A stretch of DNA of 64,000 bases, from positions 6,076,001-6,140,000 of the forward strand of contig NZ_CP154796.1 in assembly GCF_039566955.1 (NCBI RefSeq), read 5' to 3'. The notes below the pieces were generated by a model. It was given only the letters and a program-made list of their open reading frames with translations, was not told where the DNA came from and searched no databases. Made by a program: the position numbers and the translations under genes. The stretch comes from Micromonospora sp. DSM 45708. GTDB lineage: Bacteria > Actinomycetota > Actinomycetes > Mycobacteriales > Micromonosporaceae. Shown in pieces: positions 26,618 through 35,305 of the stretch. Numbering within the stretch: the first letter of the stretch is position 1; each line of letters begins with the position of its first letter.

Positions 26618-27821
26618 GCAGCTCGCGGGCCGCCTCCACCACCTCGGCGACCGGCACGTCGGCCACGAACGACACCCGGTGCGGGCAGTCGCCGTCACCC
26701 GGGCGGTGCGGATAGATCCCGGGCGTGCAGTCGACGCCGCAGACCGGGCAGCGGGTGGTCCAGGCGGCGATCGGGCGGTGCCGGCCGCGCAGCGGGGACG
26801 CGCCGTTGATCAGGTTGCCGACCCAGAAGACGCCCACCGTGGGCGCGCCCACCGCGGCGGCCAGGTGCAGCGGGCCGGTGTCGTTGGAGATCACCAGCGC
26901 GCAGTCGGCGTAGGCGGCGGCGAGCGCGCCGAGACTCAGCGTGCCGACCTGCGGGCGGACCGGCACGCTGGCCGCCGTGACCACCGCGTCGACCGTCTCC
27001 CGCTCGGCGGGCGTGCCGGTGACCAGCACCTCGTAGCCGTCCGCGACCAGCTCGCGGGCGACCTCGGCGAAGCTCTCCGCCGGCCAGCGCCGCCGGGTGT
27101 CGGTGGCGCCCGGGTGCAGCGCCACCCGGGGGCGGGTGGGCACGCCGAGCACCGCCGTCGCCTCGGCCCGGTCCGCGTCGGTCACCGCCAGCGTCGGGGT
27201 GACAGTGGTGGCCGCTGCCCCGACCAGCGCCGCCACCTCCAGGTAACGGATCACCTCGTGCTGGTAGTAGACGTACCGCAACCAGCGGTCCAGCGGCGGC
27301 GCGTCCTCGGCGCGCAGCCCGGCGGTGACCCGGGCGCCGAGCCCGGCGACGAACGGGTTGGAGTTGGCGCCGCCGCCGTGCACCTGCAACGCCAGGTCGA
27401 ACCGTTCGGCGCGGGCGGCGGCCAGGAAGTCCGCCGGCTCGACCGGCGACTCGTCCGGGCCGGCGTCGCGGATGCCCGGCCCGGGCGGCACCACCAGCAC
27501 CCGGTCCACCGGGCCGGCCCGGTCGCGCCAGAGCGTCGCGTGCCACGGCGCGCCGAGCAGCACGATCTCCGCCGACGGGTACGCGGCCCGCACCGCCTCC
27601 AGCGCCGGCAGCACGAAGATGAAGTCGCCGAGCGCGTTGGCCCGGAGCACGGCGATCCGCTCGACGTCCGGCACGAGTGCGCCGACCGGACCGAGCACGG
27701 ACGACGGCTCCAGGTCGCGGCGCGGCAACGGACGCGCCGAGCTGGCGTCGTCGGACGACGGCTCCAGGTCGCGGCGCGGCAACGGACGCGCCGAGCTGGA
27801 GTCGTCGGAGAGGCTGGCCAC
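26592..27821 (-). CDS. GT9-family (heptosyltransferase-like) glycosyltransferase
   Basis: A 409-aa GT-B enzyme of the ADP-heptose transferase family. IAVLRANALGDFIFVLPALE near residue 55 is the N-terminal signature. HPGATDTRRRWPAESFAEVA, VISNDTGPLHLAAAVG and a Cys-rich C-terminus (RCPVCGVDCTPGIYPHRPGD) follow. The first ~45 residues include an 18-aa unit repeated in tandem (SSARPLPRRDLEPSS). GTG 27821 has AGGGG upstream and lies 7 nt after hsp20. An HldE-like enzyme lies next to it but on the opposite strand, consistent with transfer of heptose to a surface glycan; this is inference. Confidence 0.9.
   Translation of the reverse strand: MASLSDDSSSARPLPRRDLEPSSDDASSARPLPRRDLEPSSVLGPVGALVPDVERIAVLRANALGDFIFVLPALEAVRAAYPSAEIVLLGAPWHATLWRDRAGPVDRVLVVPPGPGIRDAGPDESPVEPADFLAAARAERFDLALQVHGGGANSNPFVAGLGARVTAGLRAEDAPPLDRWLRYVYYQHEVIRYLEVAALVGAAATTVTPTLAVTDADRAEATAVLGVPTRPRVALHPGATDTRRRWPAESFAEVARELVADGYEVLVTGTPAERETVDAVVTAASVPVRPQVGTLSLGALAAAYADCALVISNDTGPLHLAAAVGAPTVGVFWVGNLINGASPLRGRHRPIAAWTTRCPVCGVDCTPGIYPHRPGDGDCPHRVSFVADVPVAEVVEAARELLTPPRPTR
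27699..27806 (-). repeat. 54-bp tandem duplication near the GT9 start
   Basis: Units 27699-27752 and 27753-27806 are almost identical, differing by one base in the core. The duplication is in frame and doubles the segment SSARPLPRRDLEPSS. It precedes the conserved GT9 domain, so the catalytic fold is not disturbed. Confidence 0.9.
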
Positions 27822-27828
27822 GCCGCCC

Positions 27829-28365
27829 CTACGGCCGGTCGGTCTCGTCGAGTCCGGTGTCCGGGTGGTGCAGTTCCCGGTCCGCGGCCGGGTCGGCCGG
27901 GGTCGGCGTACGGCCGACGGTGTCGCGCGGGCCGGTGCGGCCGACGGTGATGGTGCGCGGCGCGGGCCGGGCCGCCCGGGGCAGTCGCACCCGGAGCAGG
28001 CCGTGGTCCATGACCGCGTCGATCCGCTCGGGGTCGACGCGCGACGGCAGGTCGACGTGGTACTCGAAGCCCCGGGTGGTGAACCCGCCCGGGATGCCCT
28101 GGTCGGCGTTGACCTCGGCCTCCGACCGGGCCCGGACGCACAGCTCCCGCTCGTCCAGCTCGACGGCCACCTCCTCCGGCGCCACGCCGGGCAGCCGGAC
28201 CGACACCTCCCAGCCGTCCGCCACCTCGGTGACGTCCACGTCCGGCGTGGCGGGACGGCCACCGACCAGGCGGCTCAGCTCGGCGCGCAGCGCCTGCAAC
28301 TCGCCCATCGGGTCCCAGCCCTGCTGCCGGCCCCGCCAGCCCCGACCGCCGTCCTGCTCGGTCAT
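27829..28365 (-). CDS. Hsp20/alpha-crystallin small heat-shock protein
   Basis: A 178-aa small heat-shock chaperone. The alpha-crystallin domain (about residues 40-140) includes DVTEVADGWEVSVRLPGVAP, FEYHVDLPSRVDPERIDAVM and HGLLRVRLPRA, the last containing the GxLxVxxP signature. The Pro/Arg-rich C-terminal tail is long. ATG 28365 overlaps the stop of the DUF2231 gene (ATGA), so translation is coupled. GT9 follows 7 nt downstream. Confidence 0.93.
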   Translation of the reverse strand: MTEQDGGRGWRGRQQGWDPMGELQALRAELSRLVGGRPATPDVDVTEVADGWEVSVRLPGVAPEEVAVELDERELCVRARSEAEVNADQGIPGGFTTRGFEYHVDLPSRVDPERIDAVMDHGLLRVRLPRAARPAPRTITVGRTGPRDTVGRTPTPADPAADRELHHPDTGLDETDRP

Positions 28366-28868
28366 CGCACGTCTCCGATCCGGCGGGCCGTCGAGGTGGG
28401 CCGCAGCGAGCTGGACGCGTTCAGGTCGTGCTCCGGGTCGACGCCGACGCCGAGCCGGTCCACCAGCTCGCCGCCCAGCCAGGCGCTGATCCCGAGGATC
28501 GCCACGGCGACCACCTCGATCGCGATCAGCGCGCCGCCGGCGGTCCGCGATTCGGCGTTGAGCCGGACCGCCCAGACGGCGGCGAAGAGCAGGATCACCG
28601 CGATGTTGGCGGCGGCGTGCAGGAGCCCGACCCGCTTGGCCCGGGTGCCGGTCGGCAGGGCGAGCAGGTCGAACGCGCCGGCCACGGCGGCGAGCAGGCC
28701 GCCGATCAGGCCGACCGTGATGTTCCAGTAGGCGACCTCGCCGAGGAAGTCCGGCCCGCCCACGGTGTCGACCACGTCGAAGATCACCGCGGTCACCAGG
28801 AGCGCCACCGGGAACATCACCAGCATCGGGTGCACGGGATGGCCGAGCACCTTCAGTCGGCTCTCCAT
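28362..28868 (-). CDS. DUF2231 membrane protein
   Basis: A 168-aa membrane protein with four hydrophobic helices. LKVLGHPVHPMLVMFPVALL is the DUF2231 hallmark (GHPxHP). Elements FDVVDTVGG and AFDLLALPTGTRAKRVGLLH follow. The family's function is unknown. ATG 28868 is preferred because GGAGG lies 6 nt upstream; GTG 28898 and ATG 28877 are in-frame alternatives. It is first in the DUF2231-hsp20-GT9 operon. Confidence 0.9.
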   Translation of the reverse strand: MESRLKVLGHPVHPMLVMFPVALLVTAVIFDVVDTVGGPDFLGEVAYWNITVGLIGGLLAAVAGAFDLLALPTGTRAKRVGLLHAAANIAVILLFAAVWAVRLNAESRTAGGALIAIEVVAVAILGISAWLGGELVDRLGVGVDPEHDLNASSSLRPTSTARRIGDVR

Positions 28869-29034
28869 CGCGGCCTCCATCCGTCGCGTTCCGGACACGC
28901 GCTGTGTTCCGGTCCCTACCCGTCGACCCCGGGAGCAAACCCGGCGGCCGACGCGCTCCTAGACTGACGATGACGGATCCCGGCCCGTCGCGGGCCGGAA
29001 CCGTCATCAAGGTCAACGGACGGGGGAGGAAGAC

Positions 29035-29655
29035 GTGACGACGCGGGAGATCACCGACGAGGCGGAGCTACGCGAGCTGATCGGGGTGCCGACGCCGCGG
29101 GCGGCCGCCAAGGACCGCCGAACGCTGCACTCACGCGACCGGGAGTGGCTGGCCGCCTCCCCGTTCTGCCTGATCGCCACCGCCGGCGCGGACGGCACCT
29201 GTGACGTCTCGCCGAAGGGCGACCCGCCCGGCTTCGCGCTGGTGCGGGACGACACCACCATCGCCATTCCGGAACGGCCCGGCAACCGGCGCGCCGACGG
29301 CTACCGCAACATCCTGGCCAACCCGCACGTCGGGCTGATCTTCCTGATCCCGGGGCGCACCGACACGCTGCGGATCAACGGACGGGCCCGGCTGATCCGC
29401 GACGCCCCGTGGTTCGCCGAGATGGAGGTCCAGGGCCACCGGCCGCTGCTCGCCGTGGAGGTGGCGATCGAGCAGATCTTCTACCACTGCGCGAAGGCGT
29501 TCCTCCGGTCCGAGCTGTGGCAGCCGGAGACCTGGCAGCCGGACGCGCTGCCGTCCCGGGCCAAGCTGATCAAGGAGGTGGAGGCGCCGGCGGAGAGCCT
29601 GGCCGACCTGGAACGTCACTACGGCCCGGAATACGCCCGGAAGCTCTACGCCTGA
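29035..29655 (+). CDS. MSMEG_1061-type FMN-dependent PPOX flavoprotein
   Basis: A 206-aa split-barrel flavoprotein. CLIATAGADGTCDVSPKGDP, IPERPGNRRADGYRNILANP and RINGRARLIRDAPWF are the FMN- and substrate-site segments of the MSMEG_1061 subfamily. The C-terminus has FYHCAKAFLRSELWQPETW, typical of the family. The start is GTG 29035 after GGGGAGGA. A TAGACT box near 28962 may be its -10. Substrate is unknown. Confidence 0.92.
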   Translation: MTTREITDEAELRELIGVPTPRAAAKDRRTLHSRDREWLAASPFCLIATAGADGTCDVSPKGDPPGFALVRDDTTIAIPERPGNRRADGYRNILANPHVGLIFLIPGRTDTLRINGRARLIRDAPWFAEMEVQGHRPLLAVEVAIEQIFYHCAKAFLRSELWQPETWQPDALPSRAKLIKEVEAPAESLADLERHYGPEYARKLYA

Positions 29656-29656
29656 G

Positions 29657-31807
29657 TCACTTCTGCGGCGCGTACACCGCCGGCACGCCCACGTCGGACA
29701 GGGCGCGGGCGAGGTGCGGGGCGGTGGTCTTCACGTAGGCGGCGCCGATGTGCGAACCGCCGCGGTAGATCAGCACGTTGCCGAACACCACCGGGCACCG
29801 CTCGGTCGGGCAGACGGCGTCGAACAGATCGATCATCCTGACCTCGGGCACCCCGGCCACCGCCCGACGCTGCATCCGATAGGCCTCGTCCCGGTCGTGG
29901 AGCACGCGGTCGAACGCGCAGACGGAGAGGTGCTTCCGGTTCTCGTCGGCGCACGCCACCGGCGCCCCGGGGGGCAGCGGGTTGTTGGCCATGACGACGA
30001 CCTGCGAACCGGCCGAGTCGAGCTTCTTCCAGGAGGACCGCACGCCCGCGACCATCGCGTCGACCGAGACCCCGTCGCCGGTGCGGTTGAGGGCGGTCGG
30101 CGCCGACTGCGAGGTGACCACGTAGTCGGGGCGCTCCCGCAGCAGCCGGCTCAGCAGCGCCCGGTTCCACTCGATGCAGTCGGTGTACGGCTTACCGGAC
30201 TTGTCGCCCTTGAGCACCCGGGCGCTGGTGAACGCGCATCCCGCCTTGGCGGCGATCACCAGCTTCCAGTCGTTCTGCTCGGCGAGCACCTGGAACGCCG
30301 GCAACCACTGGTCCATCTTGGAGTCACCCACCAGGGCGACAGTGGTGGCGCCCGCCGGGTTGCCGTACGTGCACCACAGCACCTCGGCGCCCTCGACCTG
30401 CTGGAAGCACCGGTCCCGTTTCGTGTCGGGCACGTCCAGGAACCCCTGCCGGATCTGGAGGGGATCCGGCGTGATCACGTCGAACCGCTCCGGCACCGGG
30501 CCGATCGGTGCGGTGCCGGGCGTGGTGGACAGCAGCGCCGCGCCCGGCGCGTACCGGCCCTTGGTGGGTGTCGCGGCGGCTGCCCAGGCACCGAACAGCA
30601 CCAGCGCCAGGCCGGCGCAGATCCCGGCCATGGTGAAGTTGCCGCCGAGGCTCAACGCGAGCCGCGGCGACGTGGCGATCTTCCGGGAGTACCGCAGCGG
30701 GTTCTCCACCAGCCGGAACGTGAGCCAGGCGGGCACCACCGAGGCGAGCGCCACGGCCAGCCCCTCGGCCGGCGACAGCTCACCGAAGCGGGCGGCGGCC
30801 ACGATGAGCATCGGCCAGTGCCACAGGTAGAGCGAGTACGACAGGTCACCGACCCAGCGGAACGGGCGCGTGCCGAGCAGCAGCACCGGCCCCCGGGACC
30901 CCGCCGCCGCGCCGGCCGCGATGACCGCGGCGGCACCGAGCGTGGGCAGCGCGGCAGCGTACCCGGGCCAGGCCGTCTTGCCGCTCACCAGCACCGCCGC
31001 CGCCACGATCGCGGCCAGCCCGAGCCACCCGAGGACGACCGCCACCGCCCGTGGCATCCGCGCGGCCCGGGTCGCGATCAGCGCGACGCCGGCCCCGACG
31101 GCGAGTTCCCACAACCGCGTCGTCGAGACGAAGAACGCGCGCGCCGGCGAGTCGGCCGTCTCGACGATCGACCAGACGAACGACGGCACCGCCAGGACCG
31201 CGAGACCCACCCACAGGACCGGCCGCACGTTCGTCCGCCGCAACGTCCGCGCGGCGAGGAGCGCCAGCACGATCAACAACGGCCAGATCAGGTAGAACTG
31301 CTCCTCGACGGCGAGCGACCAGAAGTGCTGCACCGGCGAGTCCACCGCGTTGTCGGCGGCGAGGTAGTCGACCGCCCGGTCGGCGAACCGCCAGTTCACC
31401 ACGTAGACCGCCGCGGCGGCGATGTCGCCCCCGATGGCCTGCCAGTCGCCGCGGGGCACGAAGAGCCGGACCGCCACCGCGGTCGCCGCGAGCACCACCG
31501 TCGCGGCGGGCAGGATCCGCTTGGCCCGGCGCGCGTAGAAACCGACGAGGGAGAGACGACCGGTGCGCTCGATCTCGGCGACGATCTGCCCGGTGATGAG
31601 GAAGCCGGAGATCACGAAGAAGACGTCGACCCCGACGAAACCGCCGGGCAGGAACGACAGCCCGCCGTGGTAGAGCAGCACCACCGCGACGGCCACGGCG
31701 CGGAGCCCGGCGACGTCACCCCGGAACCGGCTCGGGCCGCGCCCGATCGCCTCGTCGGTGCGGGAGCCGTCCCGGGCAACCTGGTTCGTCAACTCCGGGG
31801 AAGTCAC
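29657..31807 (-). CDS. OafA/YrhL-type acyltransferase with SGNH domain
   Basis: A 716-aa membrane O-acyltransferase. The N-terminal acyltransferase-3 domain has about ten or eleven helices; its catalytic His is in VVLLYHGGLSFLPGGFVGVD, followed by FFVISGFLITGQI. After residue ~420 comes an extracytoplasmic SGNH hydrolase-like domain with VALVGDSKMDQWLPAF (block I) and the distal GGSHIGAAYVKTT His. Such fusions acetylate cell-surface glycans or peptidoglycan. The start is GTG 31807. Its stop is 1 bp from the convergent flavoprotein gene. Confidence 0.93.
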   Translation of the reverse strand: MTSPELTNQVARDGSRTDEAIGRGPSRFRGDVAGLRAVAVAVVLLYHGGLSFLPGGFVGVDVFFVISGFLITGQIVAEIERTGRLSLVGFYARRAKRILPAATVVLAATAVAVRLFVPRGDWQAIGGDIAAAAVYVVNWRFADRAVDYLAADNAVDSPVQHFWSLAVEEQFYLIWPLLIVLALLAARTLRRTNVRPVLWVGLAVLAVPSFVWSIVETADSPARAFFVSTTRLWELAVGAGVALIATRAARMPRAVAVVLGWLGLAAIVAAAVLVSGKTAWPGYAAALPTLGAAAVIAAGAAAGSRGPVLLLGTRPFRWVGDLSYSLYLWHWPMLIVAAARFGELSPAEGLAVALASVVPAWLTFRLVENPLRYSRKIATSPRLALSLGGNFTMAGICAGLALVLFGAWAAAATPTKGRYAPGAALLSTTPGTAPIGPVPERFDVITPDPLQIRQGFLDVPDTKRDRCFQQVEGAEVLWCTYGNPAGATTVALVGDSKMDQWLPAFQVLAEQNDWKLVIAAKAGCAFTSARVLKGDKSGKPYTDCIEWNRALLSRLLRERPDYVVTSQSAPTALNRTGDGVSVDAMVAGVRSSWKKLDSAGSQVVVMANNPLPPGAPVACADENRKHLSVCAFDRVLHDRDEAYRMQRRAVAGVPEVRMIDLFDAVCPTERCPVVFGNVLIYRGGSHIGAAYVKTTAPHLARALSDVGVPAVYAPQK

Positions 31808-31968
31808 CGCGATCCTCGAACTCTGGGGCGTCTGGCCAGGGAACGATAGCGGCTCTCACGGATGCGGGCAATGCCGTACGGGCCGGTCGGGCCGCCACCG
31901 GGAACGTTCCGGTGGCCCGTCGGACCCTCGTCCTTGCCGGATACGAGCGCCGGGTTCCGGACCGTGCG

Positions 31969-32163
31969 TCAGGACGCCGTCACCATCCACAGGTGGCCGT
32001 CCGGGTCGGCGAACGTGGCGGTGTAACCCCACGGCTGCTCAGCCGGCGGCGTCACGACGCGGGCACCCGCGGCCCGGGCCCGGTCGACGACCCGCCGCAC
32101 CTCGGCGGGATCTCCGGCGGCCCAGCCCAGCACGCACTCGCTGAACCCGAACACCGGAGACCT
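31969..32163 (-). pseudogene. VOC (glyoxalase/bleomycin-resistance) gene, 5' end lost
   Basis: The frame encodes only the C-terminal ~63 residues of a VOC-fold protein (VFGFSECVLGWAAGDPAEVR, ending PWGYTATFADPDGHLWMVTA) and ends at TCA 31969. Upstream, on its strand, the frame runs into the transposase, where similarity to VOC proteins stops. It is therefore a gene truncated at about 32160-32170 by the insertion element. The encoded half barrel lacks the N-terminal module, so it is probably inactive. Confidence 0.85.
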
Positions 32164-32164
32164 C

Positions 32165-32997
32165 GTGGACACCCTAGCGGTGGCGAGGCGGCACGACTTG
32201 ACCGACGCACAGTGGGTGGCGCTGAAGCCGTTGCTGCCTGTGGGGCGTCGGCCAGGTCGGCCGTCGACATGGACGGAACGGCAGCTCATTGATGGGATCC
32301 GGTGGCGGACCCGGGTCGGTGCCCCGTGGCGGGATGTTCCGCAGTGCTACGGATCCTGGGCCGCGGCGTATGGGCTGTTCCGGCGTTGGCAGCGTGACGG
32401 GACGTGGGCGAAGATCCTGACCGTGTTGCAGGCCCTGGCTGACGCGGCCGGACGTGTGGTCTGGGATGTGTCGGTGGACTCGACGGTCGCCCGGGCGCAC
32501 CAGCACGCCGCTGGGGCGCGTAAAAGGGGGATCTGCAGGCCGAGCCGCCGGGCGGGGTCGCGGTCGAGCCGACCGATCACGCGCTCGGTCGGTCGCGGGG
32601 TGGGCTGACCACGAAGCTGCACCTGGCCTGTGAGCAGGGGCAGAAGCCGTTGTCGATCGTGTTGACCGCTGGGCAGCGCGGGGACAGCCCGCAGTTCAGG
32701 GCCGTGCTCGACGGCATCCGGGTGCCTCGCTTGGGCTCGGGTCGGCCCCGGACTCGCCCTGACCGGGTCTTGGCCGACAAGGCGTACACGTCGAAGGCCG
32801 ACCAAGACGCCAACCGGAGAAAGCTGGGGTCCAAGGGCGGCCGACCACCGGCCTTCGACCCCGAGCGGTACAAGCAGCGTCACGCCGTGGAGTGCGGCAT
32901 TAACCGGCTCAAGGGCAACCGGGCCGTAGCGACCCGGTTCGACAAACTCGCCGTCCGCTACGAAGCCACCGTTCACATCGCCGCGATCAACGAGTGA
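32165..32997 (+). pseudogene. IS5-family DDE transposase in two frames with an internal deletion
   Basis: The first frame (from GTG 32165 or 32180, to 32608) encodes ARRHDLTDAQWVALKPLLPV and the first catalytic Asp (WDVSVDSTVARAHQ). The second (open from 32524 to 32997) encodes [20 protein letters not shown], the second Asp ([12 protein letters not shown]) and the Glu region ([12 protein letters not shown]). The frames meet at AAAAGGGGG (32522-32530), where a -1 shift joins them; this could be programmed frameshifting or a mutation. From my knowledge of the family, about 18 residues are missing after DKAYTSKA, apparently an in-frame deletion between short AAGGCC repeats. It is probably inactive. 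Confidence 0.82.
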
Positions 32998-33021
32998 CTG
33001 TAACCGACTTCGACACAGGCC
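32165..33021 (+). mobile_element. Decayed IS5-family insertion sequence
   Basis: The element holds a broken transposase. A recognisable right end (about 33003-33021, reading GGCCTGTGTCGAAGTCGG on the minus strand) lies just past the transposase stop. No matching inverted repeat exists at the left, where the element abuts the truncated VOC gene, so the left end is lost or rearranged. It marks the left edge of the accessory island. Confidence 0.8.
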
Positions 33022-33077
33022 CTAATGGAAAGGCTCGATGGCCTGACATCCGATGAGCCGTCCTTGATCCCACCTAC

Positions 33078-33213
33078 GGTAGCGTGCGCACGCCGTTCAA
33101 ACGGCGCCGCTTCCGGCCGAACTCTCACGCCAGCGGAAGGCCGTGAACCGGGCCCATGCAAAGATCCGCGCCCGCGGAGAACGAGCGATCGCCACACTCA
33201 AGACCTGGAAGAT
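33078..33213 (+). pseudogene. Remnant of a second transposase (C-terminal fragment)
   Basis: Translation gives FKRRRFRP, then after a one-base frameshift at 33120-33121 LSRQRKAVNRAHAKIRARGE and RAIATLKTWKI. This is the C-terminal block of actinobacterial DDE_Tnp_4-type transposases. The 5' part is absent, the frame is shifted once, and similarity ends at 33213. It is an old relic lying 18 bp from the stop of the M16 peptidase gene. Confidence 0.75.
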
Positions 33214-33231
33214 CGAACCGGAAAAGGCTAC

Positions 33232-34377
33232 TTAGAATGGCTCGCAGCGCATCAAGTTCGCGCCTACCAGGACGGCACGCTTCCAGCCGGCGTGCATGGT
33301 CTGGCTCACTGGCTTGTTGCCGGGCGGCTCGGTGGCGGTCGGGTCGATGCCGTAACCGGACTGCCAGCCGTCGACCGCCGCCGCCAGCGTCGCCGAAGTG
33401 GTTGCTGCGGCGGCCCGCATCGGCGGCAGTGCCTCCGCCTGCGCCGCAATTAGTCCGTCGCCCACACAGCCGTCGTGCTGGCTCATCGCGAAACCGATGG
33501 CTTCTCGTTGCCGGGCGTCATCAGTCAGCCAACTGACGGCCACGACCGCACCCGTGGCGGTCGGGATGACGGATCCACCCCGGAAACGAGCACCGGCGAT
33601 ACGCCCAACTTCTGCGAGGGGGCCTCGCTCGTGCACCATGACCCGCGCCGCGAGCCACGCCGTCTCGGCGTCGGTCGCGGGAAGCGGAATGCCCGCGTAG
33701 ACCCGGCCATCCTGGGCGGTTAGGCCAGCGCGTGAACCGCCGGTTGCCGAAAGCGAGGAGACGGTGCTACGGGCGGCGAGACCTTCCAACAACTGCTGCC
33801 ACTCTTGCGCCGATGACGGACCCGCTACCACAATCTGCCGGGGCCACAGAAGCTCCGCGCATTTGGCATGGCGGAGTAAATCTTCTGGCGTCAGACGAGC
33901 ACTGTCACCCGGCCGGCACTCGTCGAACCGGCCCAGTTTGGGCCGCCGGGCGGCGAGTGCCGCAAGTTTGTGACCCGCGACCAGCAGCGGGCTGCCAAAC
34001 CACTCGGCCAGTTCGACGTCAATTGCCCGGCATTCCCGCTGCCGCATCTGCTCAGCCACCGGCGAGGAGGCCAGCCAGTGGGCCGTTGTGGCCAATGCCT
34101 GGACCAACTGCCGCTCCGCTCCGGCCCGGACGGTCACCGTAATTCGCATCGACTCGGCGTGGGTCTGTGCGTGTGCCACCAGTGGTTCGTGCACCACCGT
34201 GCGCAGGGTTGCTAGAAACAGATGCTCGTGCAGGTGGGCGACGCCCGGTGTGATCGCGGGATCGTCGCCGAAGCCCCGCCCATACGTCGCCACCAGCGAG
34301 GTGGTCGGCGACCCGGGCCGGTACACGGCGATCACTTGGCACTCGCCCTCGGAAAACCGCCAGACTTCACCAGTCAT
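33232..34377 (-). CDS. M16 (insulinase-like) zinc peptidase, putative leader peptidase
   Basis: A 381-aa M16-fold protein with an intact inverted zinc motif HLHEH (HxxEH, residues 48-52) and a candidate distal Glu at 122 (AIDVELAEW), so it should be the catalytic member of a pair. No signal peptide is present, hence cytoplasmic. ATG 34377 overlaps the previous gene by 11 nt. It is last in the putative peptide operon, and the 3' end abuts a transposase relic, so the C-terminus may be altered. PqqF-like and related M16 pairs process ribosomal peptide precursors, and that is the inferred role here. Confidence 0.82.
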   Translation of the reverse strand: MTGEVWRFSEGECQVIAVYRPGSPTTSLVATYGRGFGDDPAITPGVAHLHEHLFLATLRTVVHEPLVAHAQTHAESMRITVTVRAGAERQLVQALATTAHWLASSPVAEQMRQRECRAIDVELAEWFGSPLLVAGHKLAALAARRPKLGRFDECRPGDSARLTPEDLLRHAKCAELLWPRQIVVAGPSSAQEWQQLLEGLAARSTVSSLSATGGSRAGLTAQDGRVYAGIPLPATDAETAWLAARVMVHERGPLAEVGRIAGARFRGGSVIPTATGAVVAVSWLTDDARQREAIGFAMSQHDGCVGDGLIAAQAEALPPMRAAAATTSATLAAAVDGWQSGYGIDPTATEPPGNKPVSQTMHAGWKRAVLVGANLMRCEPF

Positions 34378-35305
34378 GCAGGGCAGCTCGCATCTCTGTC
34401 ACAGTCTGCTCTCGAAGTCGTCCAACTACTGCAACCGCTGGTGCCCCCGTCGCGGGAGTCGGCCCATTGCCGAGTTGGTCGAAAGGGCCAGTCGACGGGT
34501 GGATCGCCTCGTGGAGCGCGGCGCTCGCTTGCAGGAACGGCAGTCGGTAAGCGGGAATGTAGAGGGTGCGCAACACTTCGCGGACCGTCTCCAGCAGCGC
34601 CACCACATGCTCGGCTGTGGTGCTCAGACCCAAGCCGAGACAGGGCGTCGCGTGTTCCCACACGGGTGCTGCCGCCGCGGCGTAGTACGGCACCTGCCGC
34701 TGCGCGAGCGTGCTGACCAGCGCTCCGGGTGCACCCACCCGACCCAGATGCGAGGCGACGACGCCCACGTCGAGCGGCCCGGGCCACGGCACCCGCACGC
34801 CCACGGTCAGGCGCTGTTGGTTGCCCACTCCGTAGTAAAGGCCTCCGCGCCAGTCGAGCGGGTCGGGCGGTGAATCCCGGACACCCCCGTCGCGTACGCA
34901 ATCGGCAATTTCCCGCGCCCGGCACAGGATCTGCTCGTCGGTTAACGCCATGGCCATTGTCGGGGAGGGTAGGTCGTCCACACATGCCTCGCCCCAGGCC
35001 GCGAGGTGAATAGCGCGCTCTGCCTGCCAGACGCGGTCACCCAACAGTTGAGTTCGCCGCGCGGCTAGCATACGCCGGAGCGCAGCAAGCGCACCCCTAT
35101 CCGGCAGCGATACGTCCACCGTGATCACCGACCGGCGATGCCCGACGCGGAAGTTCTCCGGGCCGGCCAAAGCAGCGCAGGCTAGAGCGGTGAGGCCGGA
35201 CTCCCCGGGCGCCTCGGTAGCTTTGCCCCAGGGGACCCACACAGTCGGGCGGCGTGCGGGCTGCTCTACGGCGAAGCGGCCCAGCAGACTAAGCACCGTC
35301 GTCAC
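34367..35305 (-). CDS. M16 peptidase-like partner subunit lacking the zinc motif
   Basis: A 312-aa protein with M16-like alpha/beta character (HRRSVITVDVSLPDRGALAA, RRMLAARRTQLLGDRVWQAE) but no HxxEH motif. M16 enzymes often work as a catalytic plus a non-catalytic subunit, and this gene overlaps the catalytic one by 11 nt. It begins at GTG 35305, overlapping the exporter gene by 17 nt. Family assignment rests on fold-like pattern and pairing, so it is less certain than for its neighbour. Confidence 0.65.
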   Translation of the reverse strand: MTTVLSLLGRFAVEQPARRPTVWVPWGKATEAPGESGLTALACAALAGPENFRVGHRRSVITVDVSLPDRGALAALRRMLAARRTQLLGDRVWQAERAIHLAAWGEACVDDLPSPTMAMALTDEQILCRAREIADCVRDGGVRDSPPDPLDWRGGLYYGVGNQQRLTVGVRVPWPGPLDVGVVASHLGRVGAPGALVSTLAQRQVPYYAAAAAPVWEHATPCLGLGLSTTAEHVVALLETVREVLRTLYIPAYRLPFLQASAALHEAIHPSTGPFDQLGNGPTPATGAPAVAVVGRLREQTVTEMRAALHDW

